A program made the position numbers and the translations under genes. Positions 14,901-23,261 of a stretch of 30,772 nt of DNA are shown piece after piece (positions within the stretch are counted from its first letter, which is position 1; the number at the start of each line of letters is the position of its first letter). This stretch comes from a virus, in the IMG/VR virus record IMGVR_UViG_3300047557_002182, positions 1 to 30,772 of that record, one strand, 5' to 3'. Under the pieces are notes generated by a model. That model was given only the letters and a program-made list of their open reading frames with translations. It made no database searches and had not been told where the DNA came from.

Positions 14901-15815
14901 ACCTATATTGTAATTTGAAGACATTTTTTCTTTTTCTATTTGTTCTATCTTATTTTCTTCTTCTTCTTCTTCAGCCAAGGTTAAGTCACCACCTTTTTGA
15001 TATTTGACATTTCTATCTCTTAATTGTTCCCATACAGCAGCACCGATAGAAGGTGTTTTACCAACTTCCCAAGAACCGAATTGATTTGAGCCTTCAGTCT
15101 TACAAACACCACCTGTGCCAGTGACTACACTTCTAAATGTGTTTGGCTCAATATTAAAGTAAGTATAAATATCACCTTCTTGAAACTTGATTACCATTTC
15201 TTTAGTTACGTCATCATATAAAATTGAATTAACATTCGAACTTCTTAGATTACGTCTAAAGAATCTTTCTTGTTTTACAAGTCTAGATGAGCGCTTGAAC
15301 TTAAATAAGCCTTCGATTGAAAAGCCTTTATATTTACCAGACTTGATTTGCTGCCATAATTCAGGATTATCTACTTTCATAGACACCATCCAAGTGCCTT
15401 GTGGCACGTCAAAGCCTAAATCTTTTGATTTGTCATTTTCACCAACAATCCAAGACTCAAAAATGAAAGTGTCTTCAGCTTGATTGTTTTTGTGGTCTTT
15501 GTTTACAGAATAATTGTCTTTTAACTTGAAAAACTTTTGAGCGATCTTTTCAATTTGGTCTTTTGAGTACTTAATGTAATAAGGCTCGCCGTCATCATCT
15601 TTTCTGATAATTTCTAAATCAGGAATAAGTGCTGGACCAGTAATGATTTGTTTATCATCTTCAGAAAGTATGATTTGCTTATATTCTTCGGCTACTTGAT
15701 CTGCCATATAAACAAAGTCAGTTAAAATTGCGGGTTTTTTTACAAGGCTGATCTTATCTACACCAGTCATTTCTTCTTCATCGACATAAACATCGAATGA
15801 TATAATCTCGTTCAT
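14205..15815 (-). CDS. prohead protease (XkdF-like) with KTSC domain and scaffold tail
   Basis: The 536-aa protein is a fusion. Residues about 1-170 resemble the XkdF-type prohead serine protease, with VNKDHKN (H108) and KGFSIEG (S166) as the likely catalytic His and Ser. Residues about 190-265 form a KTSC-like domain (SSNVNSILYDD then GDIYTYFNI). An acidic Glu-rich linker (about 280-300) leads to a Lys/Glu-rich coiled-coil C-terminal part (about 306-536). The protease would process the prohead, and the C-terminal part would serve as scaffold. It stands just upstream of the capsid gene. The start ATG lies 2 bases after a TACAATATAAGT element. Confidence 0.8.
   Translation of the reverse strand: MNEIISFDVYVDEEEMTGVDKISLVKKPAILTDFVYMADQVAEEYKQIILSEDDKQIITGPALIPDLEIIRKDDDGEPYYIKYSKDQIEKIAQKFFKLKDNYSVNKDHKNNQAEDTFIFESWIVGENDKSKDLGFDVPQGTWMVSMKVDNPELWQQIKSGKYKGFSIEGLFKFKRSSRLVKQERFFRRNLRSSNVNSILYDDVTKEMVIKFQEGDIYTYFNIEPNTFRSVVTGTGGVCKTEGSNQFGSWEVGKTPSIGAAVWEQLRDRNVKYQKGGDLTLAEEEEEENKIEQIEKEKMSSNYNIGMAEVALVKPGASESQEEFISRCMGDEKMNSEFPEQEQRAAVCYAYWDEKQEKININMVSANLKDGRTLNTDAESMAVGVEVYFMENDQKQAVDSGEYELEDGTIITVEDSKIKEIKDVELGGDYKKEDEEMMRDGKKEEKMEIDPMLMEQFDALKGMLENLNLKIDALMGEEEMGKVKQSVDALEVKFEKVIAEKELKSVETVDSLKKVAQSEVGKKRADYDLIKKYNTKF
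14901..14912 (-). promoter_or_regulatory. late-promoter half-site inside the protease gene
   Basis: TACAATAT (14912-14905) with its first base 12 bases before the internal ATG at 14900, inside codons for NYNIG. The position relative to the ATG is the same as in the complete copies. The GAAGCA half is not present at the expected place. Confidence 0.45.
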
Positions 15816-15817
15816 AT

Positions 15818-15829
15818 ACTTATATTGTA
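15818..15829 (-). promoter_or_regulatory. late-promoter half-site before the protease gene
   Basis: TACAATATAAGTAT (15829-15816) is followed by the ATG at 15815. Relative to the complete copies the ATG is 2 bases further on, so +1 would fall on the A at 15817 and leave a 2-base leader. The upstream half is GTAAAA, 3 of 6 bases matching GAAGCA. Confidence 0.5.
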
Positions 15830-15835
15830 TTTTAT

Positions 15836-15854
15836 TGTAGTTTTTTACACTACA
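15836..15854 (-). other. small inverted repeat over the tape-measure stop codon
   Basis: TGTAGT (15854-15849) and ACTACA (15841-15836) flank 7 bases. The palindrome overlaps the stop codon of the tape measure and the place where GAAGCA would be in the next promoter. Possible weak hairpin or operator; may be chance. Confidence 0.3.
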
Positions 15855-18271
15855 TTCGAGTTTGTCTCAATTACTCTAACTCTATTTTGAGTTTTAGTAA
15901 TATCTGACTCGACAACGTAAACTCTGTTGTCGGTTTGTTGTTGTGGTCTACCTGTAGGTGAAATCACACCTGAGGCTTGTTGATTTGCAAATGGATTTGG
16001 TGGAGCTGATACTGCACCTCCGCCTCCTGAATTAGGCGCTGTGCCACCTCCGCCACCACCTGAAGCGCCTCCTCCTTCAAACTTTTGAGATTTGATTTTA
16101 GCCACGTTGGCTAAACCAGCAGCCACAGCAGCAGCCGCTGATATAAAAGGATATGCAGGAAATATAGTAGTCAAAGGATTGGCTGACGCTGCTGCGAAGG
16201 CTGCGTTGGCACCTTGATAAGTTTGAATCAAAGCTTGAGCAATTTGTAGTTTCTTATTCAACTCAAATGCTTTCTTTCTTGACTTTTCATCCTTACCAGC
16301 AAAGAATGTAGTTAAAGTCTGTAAGTCATTCAATAAATTCAAAGCGCCTTGTAATTTACCTTCATTGAACTGTTTTTCTTTTTCAGCCAATGCATCAGTG
16401 TTGGCTGAAATCTTTGCATTGTACTCGTCTTCAGAAATTAATTTCTTATCAAGTAATTCTTTATACTTAACTGCTTCTGCATCGTTCTTGGCTTGAACTT
16501 GTTCAGGTGTTAAGCCGTATTGACCTTGTTTTGAAGCTAAGTTCTGATAATAAGTATCAATATTACTTAAATCAGACTCAAGTTTAGTACGAGTCGCATC
16601 AGCCACCGCTTTTTCACCTTCAGCAATTTTCAAATCATATTCAGATTTACTTAATAATTGTTTATCAAGTTGTTCTTTATAAATTGCTGCCTTGGCATCA
16701 GCTTGTGCTTTGACTTGTTCGACAGATAAACCGGCTTCACCTTCTTTCAAAGCAAGTAAAGCATAGTAATTTTCAGTATCTTTAAGTCTTTGGTCTAAAG
16801 CCGAAGCTTCATCTTCTTTAATCTTATTATTCAAAGCAGTTTGTTGAGCTAAAACTGCAATATCAAATTGTTCTTGAGTAATTTTCTTGTTCTGAAGGTT
16901 TAATTGTAACAATTTTAACTCTTCAGATTGAGTCTTTTTCAATTCATCAAGAGTTAGTTTACCATCAGCCTCAGCCAAGGCTTTAGTATTGTCTAAAATT
17001 AACTTTTGTTGGTCTTCAGCTTGTTTTGCAAGTAAAGCCAATCTTAATTTTTGAGTTTCTTGATCTACTAAAACTAAATTTTCACCTGCTTCTTTGGCTT
17101 TCTTACGAATTTCTTCACGTTGAAAGTCAAAAGCAGCTATTTCTCTTTTATTACCATCTTCAATTAAAGCAATTTCACGTGTTTTGTTGGCTACTCGTAT
17201 ATCATTTTGTTTCTTCAAGTAGTCTTGATAACGTTTATTGGCTTCTTCTTGTTTCTTTTTCTCATCTTCAGCCGCTTTCTTGGCTTCTTCAGCAGCCTTT
17301 TTAGCCACTTCTTCAAGTCTTTTCTTTTCGTTGATAGCAGCAATTTGTTTCTCGTTTTCTAAGTCTTTTAACTGCTTTAATTCTTCTTCGGTCAATTTTT
17401 TATTGACTTCTTGTCTTTTTCTTAAAACAGCAATCTCATCATCAATTCTTTTAGTCTTGAGTTTGAATATCTCTTCTTCTTTACCACCTTGAGCTTCAAG
17501 TAATTTGATTTGTCTGTCGATGGCTTCGTTGTTCTTATTTGTTGCTTCTTCAAACTTAGCCAAGTCTCTATCAGCTTGAGATGTAAGACCAAAGAAGTCT
17601 GTGATGGCTGTGATCACTGAACCTATGGCTTCACCTACGGCTTTCAAGCCAGGAATGAAGTTATAAACAGCTTCTTTTACTTTGTCAAAGTTTGTGATAA
17701 GTGAAGCAAGTGCAATTACAAGTAAACCTACACCTGTTGAAGCAAGTGCAACTCTAAAAACTTTAGCTGCTGCTGAAGTTCCTAAAAATGAAGAACTTAA
17801 AACTGCTTGTGAAGCGGCTTGAATCTTAGCACCGATGGCTGACTCTTTTTGTAGAGTCAATTGTATTTGTTGTAAGCCGTTAAGAAGTGCAATTGAGCCT
17901 TGAACTTTTGCTAAAGTCTTTTCTAAATTCTTATTTTCTGAACCGAATAAGGCTGCTGCACCTTGAGCCACAGAAAAAGCTGAAGCCACACCAGTTACAG
18001 CGCCTATCGCTACGTCTAAGTTCTTTGTATCAGAAGCAAAGTTGTTAATTTGAGCTCTAATATCACCGATTTGGTCATTAATTTCACCTGCAGCTTGTGC
18101 AAATCTGTCAGCAACAGCTGGATCTGAAGCATTGAGTGCTGCTTCACGTAATAATTTGTATTGTGTTCTAAGACTTTCAGTAGATTCAATCAAATTGTTG
18201 ATTTGTTGGTCAGCCGACTTAACATCGGTTACTACTTTTACGTCAAAGACGACTTCTTTTTTCTCAGCCAT
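15845..18271 (-). CDS. tail tape measure protein, 808 aa
   Basis: The layout is that of a tape measure: an N-terminal coiled coil (about residues 15-80), hydrophobic Ala/Gly-rich segments (about 87-110 and 177-193, the latter able to span a membrane), a long Lys/Glu-rich coiled coil (about 235-500), and a tandem 72-residue repeat (starting at 502 and 574). The C terminus is Gly-rich (about 730-780). The protein sets tail length and can reach the host membrane during DNA injection. At 808 aa a helical rod would give a tail of very roughly 120 nm by the usual 1.5 angstrom per residue rule. It is separated from the preceding tail gene by 16 bases. Confidence 0.8.
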   Translation of the reverse strand: MAEKKEVVFDVKVVTDVKSADQQINNLIESTESLRTQYKLLREAALNASDPAVADRFAQAAGEINDQIGDIRAQINNFASDTKNLDVAIGAVTGVASAFSVAQGAAALFGSENKNLEKTLAKVQGSIALLNGLQQIQLTLQKESAIGAKIQAASQAVLSSSFLGTSAAAKVFRVALASTGVGLLVIALASLITNFDKVKEAVYNFIPGLKAVGEAIGSVITAITDFFGLTSQADRDLAKFEEATNKNNEAIDRQIKLLEAQGGKEEEIFKLKTKRIDDEIAVLRKRQEVNKKLTEEELKQLKDLENEKQIAAINEKKRLEEVAKKAAEEAKKAAEDEKKKQEEANKRYQDYLKKQNDIRVANKTREIALIEDGNKREIAAFDFQREEIRKKAKEAGENLVLVDQETQKLRLALLAKQAEDQQKLILDNTKALAEADGKLTLDELKKTQSEELKLLQLNLQNKKITQEQFDIAVLAQQTALNNKIKEDEASALDQRLKDTENYYALLALKEGEAGLSVEQVKAQADAKAAIYKEQLDKQLLSKSEYDLKIAEGEKAVADATRTKLESDLSNIDTYYQNLASKQGQYGLTPEQVQAKNDAEAVKYKELLDKKLISEDEYNAKISANTDALAEKEKQFNEGKLQGALNLLNDLQTLTTFFAGKDEKSRKKAFELNKKLQIAQALIQTYQGANAAFAAASANPLTTIFPAYPFISAAAAVAAGLANVAKIKSQKFEGGGASGGGGGGTAPNSGGGGAVSAPPNPFANQQASGVISPTGRPQQQTDNRVYVVESDITKTQNRVRVIETNSNVV
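16352..16768 (-). repeat. tandem 72-aa repeat in the tape measure
   Basis: Two adjacent units with a 72-residue period each start with a YY pair (residues 502 and 574), then a GLSVEQV / GLTPEQV motif, a YKEQLDKQL / YKELLDKKL motif and an SEYDLKI / DEYNAKI motif. A weaker third unit may lie upstream (about residue 440). Confidence 0.7.
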
Positions 18272-18287
18272 TTTAATTCTTTATTTT

Positions 18288-21200
18288 TTAGTAGCTTAAT
18301 CTAAATATATTCCATTGTGTTGATTTATCAGCAGTCGGATTTGTTTCAAGTGAGTTAAAGACTTGAAAACCACTGGCACCGTTACTTGCAATCTCTAAAA
18401 CTACTTGATTGCCAGCACTTGTTGTTACAATTGTGCTTAAATTGATTGTAGTATAAGCATTCAAAGGAAAGTTCACATTACTTTCTGCTGATGCGTAAGT
18501 AACACCACCACCATCAGAAATTCGAACTGACATTGTTTGTTGAATGTCACCAGAGCCTGCAGTTGCTCCTGTGTAAACCTGTGCACTTACAAACCAAGTT
18601 CCTCCAGTTGAGTCAGTCCAAGTATCTAAGTTAAAGTAAGTTGAAGCTGTTGCAAACTTTTGATTTGTTGATAAGAACCACTGATATGTATCGATTGTTG
18701 GTGAAGTACCTGAAGTACCACTTGTTCCGTCAGACCCTGATGAGCCGGATGAACCTGATGAGCCACCAATTACACCTTGAGTTCCACCACCGATATAAGA
18801 AAATGTGCCACCACCATAAACATAAAGTCCTTGTGAAGTACCACCCCAAACCATCATACCGTCAGTTGAGTTTGTAAATGTGTTGATGTCTCTTTGACCT
18901 AAAACAGGATTAAAATCACCAAATGCAAATTGATTTGCTGTAGAATAAGTTTTACCAGAATCAAATGTAACAATGTTTGAAGACTCAATATTATTGTTAT
19001 CACCGAAAACAAAAGCTTTCTGAACTGAATCAGCAAAGATGTTATTATCACCATTTAGGATAATAGTTTCATTGTCACCAGCAAAGGCGTTGTTTGTTCC
19101 TGTAAATAAACCATTTTTAATTGTGCCAATGCCATCGCCAGTATTTGAGCCACCACCTTTAACGCCACCGCCTAAGTCAGGATATAAATCACCTGGCTTG
19201 ATGCCTATATCACCTATACCTACTTGACCGACATATCCACCTGTGTCTATAAAACGGTTTCTTTTAGGCTTTGCACTTCTGAAGTCATAATATGTTAAGA
19301 ACTTCATTGTGGCCATAGTAGTTTGAGTTGGATCGTAGTTGTCTATACTCAATAAAGTGTAATATTGTGAGTTGCCACCTATTTCAAAGTAAAAAAGATC
19401 ATTAAAATCTATTGATTGTAAAATCTTAGTGTTTAATTCTACTTCTAAAGTCAAAATATGTGAATTTTGGTCAGCATAAGTTTCAATCTCGTTTTCATAG
19501 TAGTTATAATAAAGTGAATTTTCTTTAGTTGTGCCACCATTTATTGCAAAAAGTAAGGAATCTGAGGTTCGATCACCATATGAATAATTGTTTGAAGTAG
19601 CAGGAAAATTAGAATAAGTAAAAACTGCGCTTTGTGTTGCAGTAGTGTTAAGTTTGAATTTAATTGTAGTAGGCACAGAAAAAGATGCACTTACAATTCG
19701 AGCTTGTTCTTGTCCACAATACCACCAGTATCTAGTTTTGAAACTAGTTGTTGCTTTAGTCAAATCTTCATTTTGAATAGAAGGTAAAGTAACGTTTAAG
19801 AACTCAGGTCTTGGCGTAAATTGAGTAGGTGCTGCAACCAATGAGATTTTTCTTTCATTATTTAAGAAATCATTATCAAGTTCGATTTGAGCATCACCAT
19901 AAATTCTACCTTTATTGGCATCTTGAAATGTTTTATTTGCATAATCGTTATCTGAAGCATAACTAAATAAATATTTACGAGCTGCTAAGTCGTTTAGATA
20001 AGAAATCTGAACTGAATTAACATCGTAATTTAGATTTGTTACTGTTTTACCTCTTTTATAAAAATCGTCTCTTGGTTCAATTATAAACTTTCGTGAATTA
20101 GTTTTATCAGGTTTAATATAAAGATTAAACATCTTAATAACGTCACCGATTATATCTACTTGTTTTACATTCAAAAAAGTAGGCAATAAATTTGTTGAAA
20201 ACAATTCATTTTCGATTGCAAGCCAAGGTGTGTAATTATCGTTGTGTATATTAATTGATGAGTTGTCAGTCATCAAATAAGAAGCAGTTCCTGAAAAGAA
20301 TGGTATTTGTACGTCGCCTTCAATACCTGTTTTAGGAAGATTCAAGAAAAATTCAATTTCATCTTCGGCTAAGAAGTCAAAAGGAATTGGTACGTGATTC
20401 AAAGTCAAACCATCTGTATCATTATTATAAACTTGTGAAACATTATTAGGATCTATATCAATTAACTCATCAACTTGACCTAAGTTTAGATTTGTAACAA
20501 TTCTTAAACCTCTACGCCAGATATTACAAAGTAATCTTAGATTACCTACGCGATTACGAGCCACATTAGGATCGTTATAAGTTCCCCAACCCCATAAAAA
20601 ACCAAAGCCACAAGAAAGTGTAAATCTATCTCTGAATGGTATTTTGAATCTACCAGTTCCAGAGTTATAACTATTGCCATATTGATCTACAATTTGTGTT
20701 GTAAAAGGTATTTTAAGAATTTCTCTTTCATAAATGCGATAGTTAGTGCTTGCTTGATACTCAACAAAAGCATCACCTGTTGGCTTTTCAAAACTCGGCA
20801 TTATAAGTAAATCTTTGAATAAATCAGAGTTAAAGAAGTTTGAATCATACTCATAACCCCACTTAGCAAATATTTTATCAATTACATATTTGACTCTCAA
20901 TTGAGGATAAAGTTTAGTAGTAGGAATGCCTGTTGTATTAATCTCACCTGATGTAATTTGATTTGTATTGGTTTTAATCATCGTGTAAACATAATCACGT
21001 TGATTATTCCAAGATGCTTCAATTTCAGATTTAACTTTATTATGAACAGTATCGTCAAAATTTAAGTTATCAGCTCTATCTGAATTACCGAATACAAATT
21101 TGTCGCCGATATCGTCAAATAAGTTTTTAGTTTCACCATAAAAAACACATTTGTATAATTTATTAGGCAGATCAATCTCTTGAACTTGTAAATAACCTGA

Positions 21201-21725
21201 GGCTATCAAAATACCACCATCAGTAATAGTACAATCTGATTTCTTTTTAGGATTAAAGCCATTTGTAACGTTGATATTAAATATTTGTGTAAATATTTTA
21301 TCATTGTTTTTTGTAAAAGGTATGTCTACTGTTTTAGTAAAGGTTGAACTACGTTTAAGTTCTTTTAAATCAAAGATCCTAAAGTTTAACAAAATTTCAA
21401 TTACGCCGTCAAGCTGAAAAGCACCTTCATCATAATAAGGCTCTTCAATTTGAGTAATTGCTGATAAGTCAGCCGTGCCATTTATAGGTTCAACAACAAT
21501 GTTCCAACCAAAAATTGAAAAATAAACGTCATTTATCTTTGCATTGTAGGTGCCTGCGGTTGCTTGTGTGATTCTTATAACAGAACCTATCACAAATTGT
21601 ACATTGCTAAAAAACCAAAGATTACCAGAAGAAGGTACGTTTAATTGATAAGTTGTATAAGTTCCTGGCACATCGATATAACCTTGTGCAGGTGATGACC
21701 AGTTTGGCAGTAATTTTAGTTCCAT
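18288..21725 (-). CDS. large tail / baseplate-spike protein with beta-roll and collagen-like segments
   Basis: The 1145-aa protein has a long N-terminal beta-rich part (to about residue 850) with no catalytic motif that I recognise. A region of repeated GDN and NNI units follows (about 870-970), resembling the YadA-type head beta-roll that forms trimers. A short Gly-X-Y tract (about 985-1005) and a C-terminal beta domain of about 140 residues, probably a receptor-binding tip, end the protein. It follows the large terminase and precedes the tape measure, an odd place for a tail-tip gene. A bipartite late promoter puts +1 on its ATG. Confidence 0.65.
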   Translation of the reverse strand: MELKLLPNWSSPAQGYIDVPGTYTTYQLNVPSSGNLWFFSNVQFVIGSVIRITQATAGTYNAKINDVYFSIFGWNIVVEPINGTADLSAITQIEEPYYDEGAFQLDGVIEILLNFRIFDLKELKRSSTFTKTVDIPFTKNNDKIFTQIFNINVTNGFNPKKKSDCTITDGGILIASGYLQVQEIDLPNKLYKCVFYGETKNLFDDIGDKFVFGNSDRADNLNFDDTVHNKVKSEIEASWNNQRDYVYTMIKTNTNQITSGEINTTGIPTTKLYPQLRVKYVIDKIFAKWGYEYDSNFFNSDLFKDLLIMPSFEKPTGDAFVEYQASTNYRIYEREILKIPFTTQIVDQYGNSYNSGTGRFKIPFRDRFTLSCGFGFLWGWGTYNDPNVARNRVGNLRLLCNIWRRGLRIVTNLNLGQVDELIDIDPNNVSQVYNNDTDGLTLNHVPIPFDFLAEDEIEFFLNLPKTGIEGDVQIPFFSGTASYLMTDNSSINIHNDNYTPWLAIENELFSTNLLPTFLNVKQVDIIGDVIKMFNLYIKPDKTNSRKFIIEPRDDFYKRGKTVTNLNYDVNSVQISYLNDLAARKYLFSYASDNDYANKTFQDANKGRIYGDAQIELDNDFLNNERKISLVAAPTQFTPRPEFLNVTLPSIQNEDLTKATTSFKTRYWWYCGQEQARIVSASFSVPTTIKFKLNTTATQSAVFTYSNFPATSNNYSYGDRTSDSLLFAINGGTTKENSLYYNYYENEIETYADQNSHILTLEVELNTKILQSIDFNDLFYFEIGGNSQYYTLLSIDNYDPTQTTMATMKFLTYYDFRSAKPKRNRFIDTGGYVGQVGIGDIGIKPGDLYPDLGGGVKGGGSNTGDGIGTIKNGLFTGTNNAFAGDNETIILNGDNNIFADSVQKAFVFGDNNNIESSNIVTFDSGKTYSTANQFAFGDFNPVLGQRDINTFTNSTDGMMVWGGTSQGLYVYGGGTFSYIGGGTQGVIGGSSGSSGSSGSDGTSGTSGTSPTIDTYQWFLSTNQKFATASTYFNLDTWTDSTGGTWFVSAQVYTGATAGSGDIQQTMSVRISDGGGVTYASAESNVNFPLNAYTTINLSTIVTTSAGNQVVLEIASNGASGFQVFNSLETNPTADKSTQWNIFRLSY
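18708..18775 (-). repeat. short collagen-like coding tract
   Basis: Bases coding for the GSSGSSGSSG / GTSGTSG triplets of the 1145-aa protein, the shortest of the five collagen-like tracts in the window. Confidence 0.7.
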
Positions 21726-21757
21726 ATTTATATTGTAATTGATTTGACTGCTGCTTT
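21726..21757 (-). promoter_or_regulatory. bipartite late promoter, copy 4
   Basis: Minus strand: AAAGCA (21757-21752, one base different from GAAGCA), 14-base spacer, TACAATAT (21737-21730), ATG at 21725 exactly at the predicted +1. It would drive the 1145-aa tail protein and tape measure. Confidence 0.7.
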
Positions 21758-21758
21758 A

Positions 21759-22934
21759 CTAAAAAAGTAAAGACCAGTCTTTTAATGAAGGCATTCTTTT
21801 ATTGTTCCAGATACAATATCTGAATGAATCACATAAGTCATCACCTACTTTTACAGGCTCATAAACTATTTGTTCACCTTTAGTTTTCCAAGAATAACGC
21901 TTCATTTCGTCAATTAAGTTCAAAGACTCGTTGTTTACAAAGATTTTAAGTGATTTTATATAATCAATGCCTTCTTTTACAGACTTATCTGCTGATTTTG
22001 CGTTGAAACCTGCTCGTTTTAAGTCCTCGACCATAGCAGGCGCAGCTGCATCGACCCAGATATATTTGTCTTGATCAATTTTTAAATCTTTCATTAAAGA
22101 AATTAAATCAGCTGAGGTCAAGTTCGATTGATAAATTAACTCTTCGATCCAAACCGTATCATCTTTGAAGTAACATTTAGTCAAAGCCATTGCGTGACCA
22201 TAGCCTACATCAAGACCATACGAAAAATCATCATACAAAGCAACATCATTTAGATATAACTCTCTTGAGTCATAAAACTTATGATGAGTATAAATTGTAG
22301 TAATCGCATAGCCAGGTAAGCCTAAAGCATAAACTCTGTAAAAGTTTTCATCTAAGTCTTTATAAGATTCGATTTGTTGTACTTGTTGTTGAGTTAAGAA
22401 AGGATTTTTGAGATAAGTTGAATGAATATAATCACAATCATCTCTATGTTGATACTTCATTGACCAGTGCCATACATCTGATGGGTTTTCATCCATGAAA
22501 ACTCGCTCTGAAGTTCTTAAAAACAACTGCTGTGCTGATTCATAATCAACTTCATTTGCCTCATTCAGATAAAGAATGTCCCTTTTTGCACCACGTATCT
22601 TCTGTGAATCAGATAATGAAAAAAATTCAACCCAATTACCAAAAACATCTACTTTATGTTCAGTTTTGTTGTGTTTTTTCTGATCATAAATGCCATATTC
22701 TTTGATCATATCGATAAATTCTCTGTAAACAGTCCTTCGTAAAGATGGAAATGACTTTCTTACTATCGAGATATACTTTGCTTGATTTTGATTCTGCAAA
22801 CAGTAGTATATGATCCATTGCATCATAGAATATGTTTTTGAAGATCTACTCGAACCTACTGAAAGCACAAACCTTTTGTCAGTTTTAAGTAAATCATTAA
22901 AAATTTCTGTAGTTTTAATCTTCAGTTCGTTCAT
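21759..22934 (-). CDS. terL: terminase large subunit
   Basis: The 391-aa protein packages DNA into proheads. The ATPase part shows a Walker A motif GSSRSSKT (residues 27-34, K33) and Walker B ILYLNEAN (120-127, E125). Asn replaces the usual acidic residue just before E125, a common variant in Terminase_3-type proteins. The nuclease part shows GLDVGYGH (about 240-247, D242) and IWVDAAAP (D295), with a third acidic site near DDLCDSF (about 364-370). Length is near the family minimum. It is preceded by a GIY-YIG endonuclease gene and the small terminase, and followed by a late promoter. Confidence 0.95.
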   Translation of the reverse strand: MNELKIKTTEIFNDLLKTDKRFVLSVGSSRSSKTYSMMQWIIYYCLQNQNQAKYISIVRKSFPSLRRTVYREFIDMIKEYGIYDQKKHNKTEHKVDVFGNWVEFFSLSDSQKIRGAKRDILYLNEANEVDYESAQQLFLRTSERVFMDENPSDVWHWSMKYQHRDDCDYIHSTYLKNPFLTQQQVQQIESYKDLDENFYRVYALGLPGYAITTIYTHHKFYDSRELYLNDVALYDDFSYGLDVGYGHAMALTKCYFKDDTVWIEELIYQSNLTSADLISLMKDLKIDQDKYIWVDAAAPAMVEDLKRAGFNAKSADKSVKEGIDYIKSLKIFVNNESLNLIDEMKRYSWKTKGEQIVYEPVKVGDDLCDSFRYCIWNNKRMPSLKDWSLLF

Positions 22935-22947
22935 TTGCGTCTTTGGT

Positions 22948-23247
22948 TCAAAAGTATTTTATCGCTCTTGGTGGTGCTTGCCACAATTCTTTTTCATTAA
23001 ACCAATCCTCTAAAATCAAATATGCTTCCATTCTCACAGCATCCGTCTTGGTTACAAATTCATATAATTTATTTAACTTAATCTCCTCAAAAGCTTTTCC
23101 CTCTAAGTACAATTTTTTATACAAGGTTTTCTTTTCTCCACTTTTTAATCCTCGGTTATGTTCCTTTTCTCTTCTACTCAAATCATTCGTCATTCCAACA
23201 TACCTTCTTACACCATCCACTAAAATCTCATAAATAAAATAGTTCAT
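22948..23247 (-). CDS. GIY-YIG homing endonuclease
   Basis: This is a compact 99-aa single-domain GIY-YIG nuclease. The FIY (residues 4-6) and YVG (16-18) motifs stand for GIY and YIG; R25/R26 and H30 follow in the catalytic helix, and E74 in RMEAYLI is the metal-binding glutamate. It has no extra DNA-binding domain. It lies between the small and large terminase genes, 13 bases before the latter, so it has moved into the packaging operon. It is the third endonuclease of selfish type in the window. Confidence 0.85.
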   Translation of the reverse strand: MNYFIYEILVDGVRRYVGMTNDLSRREKEHNRGLKSGEKKTLYKKLYLEGKAFEEIKLNKLYEFVTKTDAVRMEAYLILEDWFNEKELWQAPPRAIKYF

Positions 23248-23261
23248 AAATCCTTTTTAAT

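Noticed and set aside
15836-15854. Inverted repeat after the tape measure as a rho-independent terminator
   Set aside because: Only six mostly A-T pairs, and the run after it is A, not T, in the minus-strand RNA.
17026-17492. Open + strand frames antisense to the tape measure
   Set aside because: Shadow of low-complexity Lys/Glu codons in the real gene; hydrophobic Phe/Ser-rich products are typical of such shadows.
8338-21733. TATAAATA at the late starts (8338-8345 and 21726-21733) as a T4-type late promoter
   Set aside because: With T4 spacing, RNA would start several bases after the octamer, inside the first codons and after the ATG. TACAAT at -12 to -7 with the GAAGCA half fits better.
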